DNA of 8,112 bases from Bacillota bacterium (GTDB lineage: Bacteria > Bacillota > Clostridia > Christensenellales > Aristaeellaceae). The notes beneath the pieces are model-generated. The model was given only the letters and a program-made list of their open reading frames with translations, was not told where the DNA came from and did not search any database. The stretch lies in assembly GCA_023392755.1 (NCBI GenBank), contig JAEWNM010000189.1, positions 1 through 8,112 of the forward strand. The letters run 5' to 3'. Both the position numbers and the translations under genes were made by a program. How positions within the stretch are numbered: the stretch's first letter is position 1; each line of letters opens with the position of its first letter. Of the stretch, positions 1 to 4,899 are shown in pieces.

Positions 1-13
1 GTTGACACACTGA

Positions 14-37
14 GGGGGCGCAATGCCCCCCTTTCTT
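14..37. terminator. GC-rich hairpin, probable intrinsic terminator
   Basis: A perfect 6-bp stem (GGGGGC at 14-19, GCCCCC at 25-30) closes a 5-nt loop. It lies 40 nt beyond the stop codon of the MFS exporter. Read on the + strand it is followed by CTTTCTTG, a reasonable U-rich tail. Read on the minus strand, the direction of the exporter, the tail is TCAGTGTG, which is poor in U. It may serve both strands, but its polarity suits a + strand gene ending just left of the window, converging on the exporter. The hairpin is seen directly; the function is inferred. Confidence 0.6.
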
Positions 38-70
38 GCATTTATCCGCCGTGGTTTGGCATGCCCAGCC

Positions 71-1369
71 TTACGTATCCAATTTCCTGTATGAAGAATC
101 CTTCAGGCTGAGGAGGGAGGCAAAAAAGCCTGCCGCGCCGGTGACAAGAAACATGAACGCCATACCGGAACCCCGGCCTGATCCCACCAGCAGCGAAAGA
201 ACGCGCTGCAACGGAGATACACCCATCATCAGCGGTTCAAAAACGTTGTCCGCAAGATAACCGCCAAGGAAGAGGCCCAGGGGGATTGTGCAGAATTGCA
301 GCGTATCCCTGGTAGAAAATACACGCCCCTGCATTTCAAGCGGCACCTGTGTACGCATGACCGCCGTGAGGTTCGCGTTCAGGAAAGGCAGCGGCAGGTT
401 GCCGACAAACGCCGCCGGAATCCAGACAGACGCGCTTTTGCCCAGTGCCCAGGGAATGTTGCACAAGAGAAACGAAATGGCACAGGACAGAAAAATGGCC
501 CGTGTTTTGCTGCCCGCGGGCTTTAGCAGCGTTACAAGCAGGCTTCCCGCCAGCGTGCCGATGCCGATGGCCGTGGACACCATGCCCAGCGTTGTTTGAT
601 TGTCCCCCGTTCTTGCAAGAATCATGGCCGGCAGAATGCCAAACCCTGTCATATAGGCTATCAGGTTCACAAAGGAAAAGAAGAGGATGATCTTCATGAC
701 GGGCCGGTGTGCCTTCAGAAAAACAAAGCCGTCCAGGCAGCTTCGCAAAAACGGAGCCTTCTTCTCTTTGGCATTCGCCGGTACGGCAGGGATGCTGATA
801 AACAAAAGCAGCGTGCAAAATGCGACGGCAAAGGACAAGAGGTCTATGGCGAAGACCGTTTCCAGCCCGCCAAAGGCCAGGACCGCTGTGGCGCATGCCG
901 GCGTCAGAACCGTGACAAGAGAACCTGAAAGCGCCTGAAGGCCGCCTGCCCGCACATACTGGTCCTTGGGCGTAAGCAGGGTCACAGCCACATAGGATGC
1001 GGGAAACTGAAACGCGTGCATAAAGCTGATGAGGAAATTGACCGCATACAGATGCCAAACCTTCAGGCAGCCTGTGGTATACAAAAGAAAAACCGTCAGC
1101 GTGCCCACCGCAGCGAACAGATCGCTGTAAAGCATGATCCGCTTCTTGTCCCACTTGTCGGCCAGCGTTCCCGCAACAAAGCACAAAAGGATTGACGGCA
1201 GATAGGTAAAAAGGGAAAGATAGGCTACGCTGGTGGCCGTGCCCTGCTGCCTGTACACCCATATGATGAGCGCATAGCTTGTCATTGCACTGCCAAGCGA
1301 TGATACCGCCTGGCTGACCCATAAAATCAGAAAGCTTTTCAGCCCGCGGATCGTATTTGATTTTTTCAT
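71..1369 (-). CDS. MFS exporter, macrolide-efflux-like (DHA3/MFS_3 type)
   Basis: A 432-residue integral membrane protein of the major facilitator superfamily, predicted to export a small molecule using the proton gradient. Hydrophobic segments fill the chain in two halves separated by a charged central stretch (about residues 198-225, KEKKAPF onward), as in 12-helix MFS proteins. The loop motif GTLADKWDKKRI (67-78) is the motif-A signature between helices 2 and 3. The second half carries VPLEMQGRVFS (342-352) and a glycine-rich GSGRGSGMAF stretch (397-406) before the last helix, features I associate with Mef-type macrolide exporters and related DHA3 proteins. Substrate cannot be read from sequence; antibiotic resistance is not established. 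The ATG at 1369 is preceded by GAAGGAG with 7 nt spacing. It has its own likely promoter and a long structured leader, and is separated from the fumarase genes by 253 nt, so it is probably a separate, regulated unit. Confidence 0.88.
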   Translation of the reverse strand: MKKSNTIRGLKSFLILWVSQAVSSLGSAMTSYALIIWVYRQQGTATSVAYLSLFTYLPSILLCFVAGTLADKWDKKRIMLYSDLFAAVGTLTVFLLYTTGCLKVWHLYAVNFLISFMHAFQFPASYVAVTLLTPKDQYVRAGGLQALSGSLVTVLTPACATAVLAFGGLETVFAIDLLSFAVAFCTLLLFISIPAVPANAKEKKAPFLRSCLDGFVFLKAHRPVMKIILFFSFVNLIAYMTGFGILPAMILARTGDNQTTLGMVSTAIGIGTLAGSLLVTLLKPAGSKTRAIFLSCAISFLLCNIPWALGKSASVWIPAAFVGNLPLPFLNANLTAVMRTQVPLEMQGRVFSTRDTLQFCTIPLGLFLGGYLADNVFEPLMMGVSPLQRVLSLLVGSGRGSGMAFMFLVTGAAGFFASLLSLKDSSYRKLDT

Positions 1370-1371
1370 GG

Positions 1372-1380
1372 CTTTGCTCC
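1372..1380 (-). promoter_or_regulatory. Shine-Dalgarno region of the exporter, with a matching anti-SD in the leader
   Basis: On the minus strand this reads GGAGCAAAG, two nucleotides before the ATG at 1369. The core GGAG is spaced 7 nt from the start codon. All nine nucleotides pair perfectly with CTTTGCTCC at 1506 to 1498 in the same leader, which would hide the ribosome binding site if the long-range pairing forms. Confidence 0.6.
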
Positions 1381-1402
1381 TTCAAATTTCTCGGTATTTG
1401 AA
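1381..1402 (-). promoter_or_regulatory. AT-rich hairpin abutting the exporter ribosome binding site
   Basis: Inverted repeat TTCAAAT (1381-1387) and ATTTGAA (1396-1402) with an 8-nt loop. In the transcript its 3' arm ends in GAA directly before GGAG, so the stem borders the Shine-Dalgarno sequence and may affect its accessibility. The stem is AT-rich and would be weak alone. Confidence 0.4.
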
Positions 1403-1435
1403 AAATGCAAAGCCTGATTCGGACGGCTATTGACT

Positions 1436-1463
1436 GCTGATGGCCAGCATCAGCGGTACCGCT
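1436..1463. repeat. Overlapping dyads: 7-bp hairpin plus 12-bp palindrome
   Basis: GCTGATG (1436-1442) and CATCAGC (1448-1454) form an inverted repeat with a 5-nt spacer. It overlaps by three bases a perfect 12-bp palindrome, AGCGGTACCGCT (1452-1463), which in turn overlaps by three bases the large hairpin starting at 1461. As RNA these compete or stack; as DNA the palindrome could be an operator. The symmetry is certain, the role unknown. Confidence 0.5.
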
Positions 1464-1502
1464 CCATGCATCGGCCGTCTCGTATCAGACCATGCATGGA
1501 GC
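1461..1502 (-). promoter_or_regulatory. Large leader hairpin with 11-bp perfect arms
   Basis: Arms GCTCCATGCAT (1461-1471) and ATGCATGGAGC (1492-1502) are perfectly complementary, with 20 nt between them. Inside, GTCT (1477-1480) and AGAC (1487-1490) add a 4-bp upper stem with a 6-nt loop. No U-run follows on either strand, so it is not an intrinsic terminator. Its outer five nucleotides (1498-1502) are also needed for the anti-Shine-Dalgarno pairing, making it the natural antagonist of that structure. Arm centres are about 31 bp apart, so a DNA operator for a dimeric regulator is an alternative. Confidence 0.55.
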
Positions 1503-1519
1503 AAAGACAATGCAAAGAC
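1501..1519. repeat. Short tandem direct repeat GCAAAGAC
   Basis: GCAAAGAC occurs at 1501-1508 and again at 1512-1519, with AAT between them, giving an 11-bp period. The related 9-mer AATGCAAAG occurs at 1509-1517 and again at 1404-1412, nearer the exporter start. The 11-bp period places both copies on the same helix face, as for paired protein sites, but chance cannot be excluded. Confidence 0.35.
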
Positions 1520-1569
1520 GCAATTCCTTTCCACTCCCTCTGGGTTTGGTTGTGTATGGCACGGCAAAT

Positions 1570-1598
1570 ACTATAGCACAGCTTGGCGATTCCTGCAA
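1570..1598 (-). promoter_or_regulatory. Probable sigma-A extended -10 promoter for the MFS exporter
   Basis: On the minus strand, TATAGT (1575 to 1570) matches five of six -10 consensus bases and is preceded by TGC (1578 to 1576), an extended -10 element. A weak -35, TTGCAG (1598 to 1593), lies exactly 17 nt upstream. Transcription would begin near 1563, leaving a leader of about 195 nt. This lies only 25 nt or so past the fumarase beta stop codon, and I see no strong terminator between them, so read-through from the upstream operon may also reach the exporter. Confidence 0.55.
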
Positions 1599-1622
1599 TA
1601 TTTTACCTGACCGCAGGCCGCA

Positions 1623-2177
1623 TTACCGGCTATCCCTATACCGCTGCTGCCCAAGTTCATAATAATCCCCGCCATAACAGTCCACCGCCACGATGAGGGG
1701 AAGGTCTTTGAGTGTCAGACGTTTGATGGATTCCGTGCCCAAATCCTCATAAGCCACCACATCACAGGCGGTTATGCACCGGGCCATCAGCGCCGCCGCG
1801 CCGCCTATGGCGGCAAAGTAGACGGCGGGATGCGCCTGCATGGCCTCCACAACCCGCGGGGAGCGCCTGCCCTTGCCGATCATGGCGTTCAGGCCCAGGG
1901 ACAACAGAAGCGGCGTATACGCGTCCATTCTTGTGCTGGTGGTAGGCCCGATGGCTCCCACGGCTCTGCCGGGCGGCGTTGGTGTAGGTCCGGCGTAATA
2001 CAACGTTTGCCCTTGCAAAGAAATGGGCAGTGCCTCCCCCTTTTGGGCGGCCTTTGCCATCCGCTCATGGGCCGCGTCCCGAGCGGTATAGACTTCACCA
2101 GATAAAAGCACGCTGTCTCCGGCATGAAGGCTTTTAACGTCCTCCGGGGATAGAGGCGCTGTCAAACGAACAGGCAT
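1623..2177 (-). CDS. Fumarate hydratase class I, beta subunit
   Basis: A 184-residue protein matching the C-terminal (beta) part of iron-sulfur class I fumarases, which interconvert fumarate and (S)-malate. In single-chain enzymes such as E. coli FumA this part is fused to the alpha part; here the two are separate genes, as is common in anaerobes and archaea. Visible family motifs are RDAAHERM (33-40), YAGPTPTPPGRAVGAIGPTT (61-80) followed by STRMD, the basic GKGRRS (101-106), and GTESIKRL (147-154) leading into LPLIVAVD. Full length for a beta subunit. The start at 2177 is fixed by an unusually strong ribosome binding site. The closest alternative is the beta subunit of L(+)-tartrate dehydratase, which shares the fold and motifs; the choice of fumarase rests on general similarity. 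Confidence 0.88.
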   Translation of the reverse strand: MPVRLTAPLSPEDVKSLHAGDSVLLSGEVYTARDAAHERMAKAAQKGEALPISLQGQTLYYAGPTPTPPGRAVGAIGPTTSTRMDAYTPLLLSLGLNAMIGKGRRSPRVVEAMQAHPAVYFAAIGGAAALMARCITACDVVAYEDLGTESIKRLTLKDLPLIVAVDCYGGDYYELGQQRYRDSR

Positions 2178-2192
2178 GCGTTCACCTCCTTA
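2178..2192 (-). promoter_or_regulatory. Coupling junction: alpha stop codon embedded in the beta ribosome binding site
   Basis: The minus strand reads TAAGGAGGTGAACGC and then ATG. The alpha stop TAA (2192 to 2190) merges into a near-perfect anti-16S match AAGGAGGTGA, with 7 nt between AGGAGG and the start codon. A ribosome ending the alpha subunit stops on the beta initiation site, which would favour equal synthesis of the two subunits of one enzyme. Sequence is direct; coupling is inferred. Confidence 0.75.
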
Positions 2193-3041
2193 TAATACCG
2201 CCTGGGCGTGCCTTGTCACATGGCAGCCAACATTCACAGCCACAGGCAGCCCGGCAATATGGGTCGGGTATGCTTTGATTTTGACGCCAAGGCAGGTGGT
2301 TTTGCCGCCGAACCCCTGTGGCCCGATACCGGTCGCATTCACCAGCGTCAGCAGCTCCATCTCCAGCGCGGCATAAAAGGGATCGGGATGGTTCTCATCA
2401 AGAGGAACCATAAGCGCCTCTTTGGCCAGCTGTGCAACCTTTTCAAATGTACCGCCGATGCCCACCCCCAATATCATGGGCGGGCATGGATTGGGCCCGG
2501 CAAGCCGCACCGTTTCCAGCACGAATCGCTGTACGCCTTCCAGCCCATCAGATGGATTGAGCATGGCTACGCGGCTCATGTTTTCGCTGCCAAACCCCTT
2601 GGGAGCCACGTCTATTTTCAATTCCTTCCCCGGTACGATGCGGGTATGGATCACCGCCGGGGTATTGTCACCGGTATTACTGCGGCGAAGAGGGTCCGCC
2701 ACGACGGACTTGCGCAAAAAGCCTTCCGCGTACCCCCGGCGTACGCCTTCATTCACCGCTTCTTCCAGAGAACCGCCGTCAATATGCACATCCTGCCCCA
2801 ATGTCAAAAACACCACTGCCATCCCTGTATCCTGGCAAATAGCCATGCGCTGTTCCCGCGCCACCACGGCATTTTCCTTAAGGATATCAAGTATTTCCTT
2901 GGCGGGCGGATAGGTTTCCGCCTCCGAGGCATTGGACAGGACACAGCCGATGTCTTCATTCAGGAAGCAGTTGGCACGGATACACAGTTCTTTTACTGTT
3001 TCGGTGACTTGAGCGGCCGATATCATGCGCAGATCCTTCAT
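2190..3041 (-). CDS. Fumarate hydratase class I, alpha subunit
   Basis: A 283-residue subunit carrying the [4Fe-4S] cluster site of class I fumarase, which acts with the beta subunit encoded 12 nt downstream. Three cysteines sit in the expected contexts for cluster ligands: C69 in AICQDTG, C186 in GPNPCPP and C273 in NVGCHVTRH. Other family signatures are RRSNTGDNTPAVIH (119-132), APKGFGSENMS (146-156) and GIGGTFEKVAQLAK (194-207). Length is usual for a free alpha subunit. The ATG at 3041 follows TAGGAGGGTGT, a good ribosome binding site, 12 nt after the rsmI stop. Such enzymes are oxygen-sensitive, in keeping with an anaerobic lifestyle, where they serve an incomplete or reductive TCA branch. 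L(+)-tartrate dehydratase alpha is the main alternative. The operon context (tRNA, folate and rRNA-modification genes) gives no metabolic hint. Confidence 0.9.
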   Translation of the reverse strand: MKDLRMISAAQVTETVKELCIRANCFLNEDIGCVLSNASEAETYPPAKEILDILKENAVVAREQRMAICQDTGMAVVFLTLGQDVHIDGGSLEEAVNEGVRRGYAEGFLRKSVVADPLRRSNTGDNTPAVIHTRIVPGKELKIDVAPKGFGSENMSRVAMLNPSDGLEGVQRFVLETVRLAGPNPCPPMILGVGIGGTFEKVAQLAKEALMVPLDENHPDPFYAALEMELLTLVNATGIGPQGFGGKTTCLGVKIKAYPTHIAGLPVAVNVGCHVTRHAQAVL

Positions 3042-3053
3042 ACACCCTCCTAC

Positions 3054-3908
3054 CTATACGTCAAGAAATCCCTTTACCCTAAGGGACGCGGCATAGGCCG
3101 CGTTCTTCTTCACCCCCGAAGCTGTCAGCATATCCACAGCCTCCCGCAGGGAGCCGCCATTCATAACAGCCTCCAATATCCGGGCCTCCAGGCTGACACA
3201 TGTCCCCTGCTTTGCCTCTTGTTTGGGCACGTCATGAAAATCCAGCACCAGGCAATACTCGCCCTTTTCCACATTTGGGTTTTGGCGCATGGTTTCCAAT
3301 ACCTTTGCCACACTTCCCCGCAGCGTCAGCTCATACCGCTTGGTCAGGTCGCAGCATACGGCAACGCGGGCCATTGGAAGCGTTTGCTCAAGCGCCTCCA
3401 CCAGTTCCACCACCCGGTGGGGGGACTCGTGCACAACGGCCACGGGCACGCCCCGGCTCAATTCAAGCAGCTTCTCACGAAGCTCTTTCTTTTGCCGGGG
3501 AAGGAAGCCAAAGAACGCGAACTCCGAAGTATCAAAGCCGCACACGGAAAGCGCCGACGCCATGGCCGTCGGGCCGGGAACGGGCAGGACGGAGATGCCT
3601 GCCTCCCAGGCCGCTTTCACCAGCTGATAGCCGGGATCGGAAATGGCAGGCGTGCCGGCATCGGTGGTCAGCGCCGCGTCGATGTTCTCCGCCAGCATTT
3701 TTTCGATGATCTTTATAGATTTGTTTTCTTCGTTGTGTTCATGGCAGCTGGTCAAGGGTGTATGAATGTCAAAATGGGAGGTGAGTTTCATGGTGACACG
3801 GGTATCCTCCGCCGCGATCAGGCTGACGCTTTTCAGTGTTTCCACGGCCCGGGGGCTCATATCGCTTAAATTGCCGATAGGGGTGGCGACTACATACAGT
3901 GTTGGCAT
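3054..3908 (-). CDS. rsmI: 16S rRNA (cytidine1402-2'-O)-methyltransferase RsmI
   Basis: A 284-residue SAM-dependent methyltransferase of the tetrapyrrole-methylase fold that methylates the ribose of C1402 in the ribosomal P-site region of 16S rRNA. The protein opens with LYVVATPIGNLSDMSPRA (4-21), the hallmark of the family, followed by AAEDTR (32-37), the SAM-binding DAGTPAISDPGYQLV (83-97), PVPGPTAMASAL (109-120), FFGFLPR (132-138) and ESPHRV (161-166). Length is typical. The conserved RELTK motif of the family appears here as CDLTK (186-190), a small departure. The ATG at 3908 follows GGGAGG with 7 nt spacing, 18 nt after the rsmH stop. Its partner RsmH modifies the base of the same nucleotide, so the pair together produce m4Cm1402. 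Confidence 0.95.
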   Translation of the reverse strand: MPTLYVVATPIGNLSDMSPRAVETLKSVSLIAAEDTRVTMKLTSHFDIHTPLTSCHEHNEENKSIKIIEKMLAENIDAALTTDAGTPAISDPGYQLVKAAWEAGISVLPVPGPTAMASALSVCGFDTSEFAFFGFLPRQKKELREKLLELSRGVPVAVVHESPHRVVELVEALEQTLPMARVAVCCDLTKRYELTLRGSVAKVLETMRQNPNVEKGEYCLVLDFHDVPKQEAKQGTCVSLEARILEAVMNGGSLREAVDMLTASGVKKNAAYAASLRVKGFLDV

Positions 3909-3926
3909 GAATGTACCTCCCGCAAT

Positions 3927-4862
3927 TTAAAGCCTTTCCACCACCCGAAGCTTTGCGCTGCGGGCACGGGTGTTGCCTTCCACTTCCTCCGGGGTTGGCT
4001 GCACCGCGCCGCCTGCCAGAACCCTGCCCACCGGCTTTCTTCCGCAGGTGCATATGGGCGCTTTGGGCGGGCAGACACAGGGGTTTTGCATGCTTCGGAA
4101 GGCCAGCTTCACCAGCCTGTCCTCCAGGGAATGAAAGGTGATCACGCACAGACGCCCGCCGGGCTTTATACAGTTCAACAGTTCAAACAGCGCGGATGTC
4201 AGGGGCTCAAGTTCATCGTTTACCGCAATGCGGATGGCCTGAAAGGTACGGCGCGCGGGGTGCCCCTCATCCTTGCGGCGCACCGCCTTGGGAATCGCGT
4301 CATCAATCAGCCGCACCAGATCGCCCGTGGTGGAAATGGGCGCCTGCTGCCGCCGCTGCACCACAAACTGGGCGATGCGGGCCGCCCATTTTTCTTCGCC
4401 ATAGTCATACAGAACACGCGTCAGTTCCTGTTGCGTGACATTTTTAAGCCACTGCGCCGCCGGGATGCCGGAATCAGGGTCCATGCGCATATCCAGCGGC
4501 GCGTCCTCATGATAGGAAAAGCCCCGCTCCGGCGTATCCAGCTGGTGGGAGGATACGCCCAGGTCCAGCAGCGCGCCATCCAGCGGCGGCGCGCCCGCCT
4601 CCCCAAGCAACTCCTTCGCATCGTGAAAATTGCCCTTGAGCGCATGAAAGCCGGGGTATGCGCCCAGCCGCAGGGAAGCCGCCGCAATGGCCGCCGGGTC
4701 GCGGTCAATGCCGTACAGCGAACCGCCTTCCCCGGCCGTACGCAGTATGGCCGCGCTATGGCCGCCGCCCCCCAGGGTGCCGTCGGCATAGGCGCCGCCC
4801 GGCTTTACAGCCAGCCAGTGCAGCACTTCCCCCAGCATCACCGGTTCATGACGAAATTCCAT
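3927..4862 (-). CDS. rsmH: 16S rRNA (cytosine1402-N4)-methyltransferase RsmH
   Basis: A 311-residue SAM-dependent methyltransferase (formerly MraW) that methylates N4 of C1402 in 16S rRNA. Family motifs run the whole length: HEPVML (5-10), DGTLGGGGHS (27-36) and IDRDPAAI (52-59) for SAM binding, LLDLGVSSHQLD (98-109) with RGFSY and LDMRMD, GHPARRTFQAIRIAVNDELE (200-219), ITFHSLEDRLVK (241-252), a cysteine cluster CVCPP...CTCG (262-274), and a C-terminal RARSAKLRVVER (299-310). The start at 4862 gives the canonical N-terminus and has GGGAGG about 4 nt upstream. An in-frame ATG at 4883 with GGAG 6 nt upstream would add seven residues. The gene normally lies next to mraZ and ftsL in the division cluster; here it sits between folC and rsmI, with no ftsL-like gene nearby. 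Confidence 0.96.
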   Translation of the reverse strand: MEFRHEPVMLGEVLHWLAVKPGGAYADGTLGGGGHSAAILRTAGEGGSLYGIDRDPAAIAAASLRLGAYPGFHALKGNFHDAKELLGEAGAPPLDGALLDLGVSSHQLDTPERGFSYHEDAPLDMRMDPDSGIPAAQWLKNVTQQELTRVLYDYGEEKWAARIAQFVVQRRQQAPISTTGDLVRLIDDAIPKAVRRKDEGHPARRTFQAIRIAVNDELEPLTSALFELLNCIKPGGRLCVITFHSLEDRLVKLAFRSMQNPCVCPPKAPICTCGRKPVGRVLAGGAVQPTPEEVEGNTRARSAKLRVVERL

Positions 4863-4899
4863 AGCCCCTCCCGCATTTCCCATGTTTTTCTCCAGCATA

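Larger units (their letters stand above)
1370..1563 (-). promoter_or_regulatory. Long structured 5' leader of the MFS exporter
   Basis: If the promoter at 1570-1598 is used, the exporter mRNA has a leader of about 195 nt, packed with complementary segments. Seen directly: an 11-bp perfect hairpin (1461-1502), a 12-bp palindrome (1452-1463), a 7-bp hairpin (1436-1454), a 6-nt pairing between 1422-1427 and 1474-1479 that competes with the inner part of the large hairpin, a 7-bp hairpin (1381-1402) abutting the ribosome binding site, and CTTTGCTCC (1506 to 1498), which is the exact complement of GGAGCAAAG (1380 to 1372) just before the start codon. The last pairing shares 1498-1502 with the large hairpin, so both cannot form. 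I recognise no known riboswitch class. Translational control by alternative folding is inferred. Confidence 0.5.

Noticed and set aside
2..7. TTGACA near the left edge as a + strand -35 element
   Set aside because: At the proper spacing the sequence is the GC-rich terminator arm, with no -10 element.
336..1385. A 349-codon minus-strand frame overlapping the MFS exporter
   Set aside because: It is the exporter in a shifted frame, Gly/His/Arg-rich and lacking membrane segments; the 432-residue frame has clear MFS motifs.
1400..1428. T-run at 1400-1406 (minus strand) as a leader transcription terminator
   Set aside because: The only stem just upstream is AGCC/GGCT (4 bp, 10-nt loop), and the longer stems end too far from the T-run. 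Translational control fits the leader better.
1606..1617. Small hairpin CCTG/CAGG after the fumarase beta gene as an operon terminator
   Set aside because: The stem is only 4 bp and no U-run follows, so it is too weak to call an intrinsic terminator.
2208..3869. A 553-codon open frame on the + strand across the fumarase alpha and rsmI genes
   Set aside because: It is antisense to two clear genes, crosses their junction, begins at a GTG with no ribosome binding site, and has a His/Gln/Arg-rich composition with no recognisable motif. It is explained by codon bias on the opposite strand.
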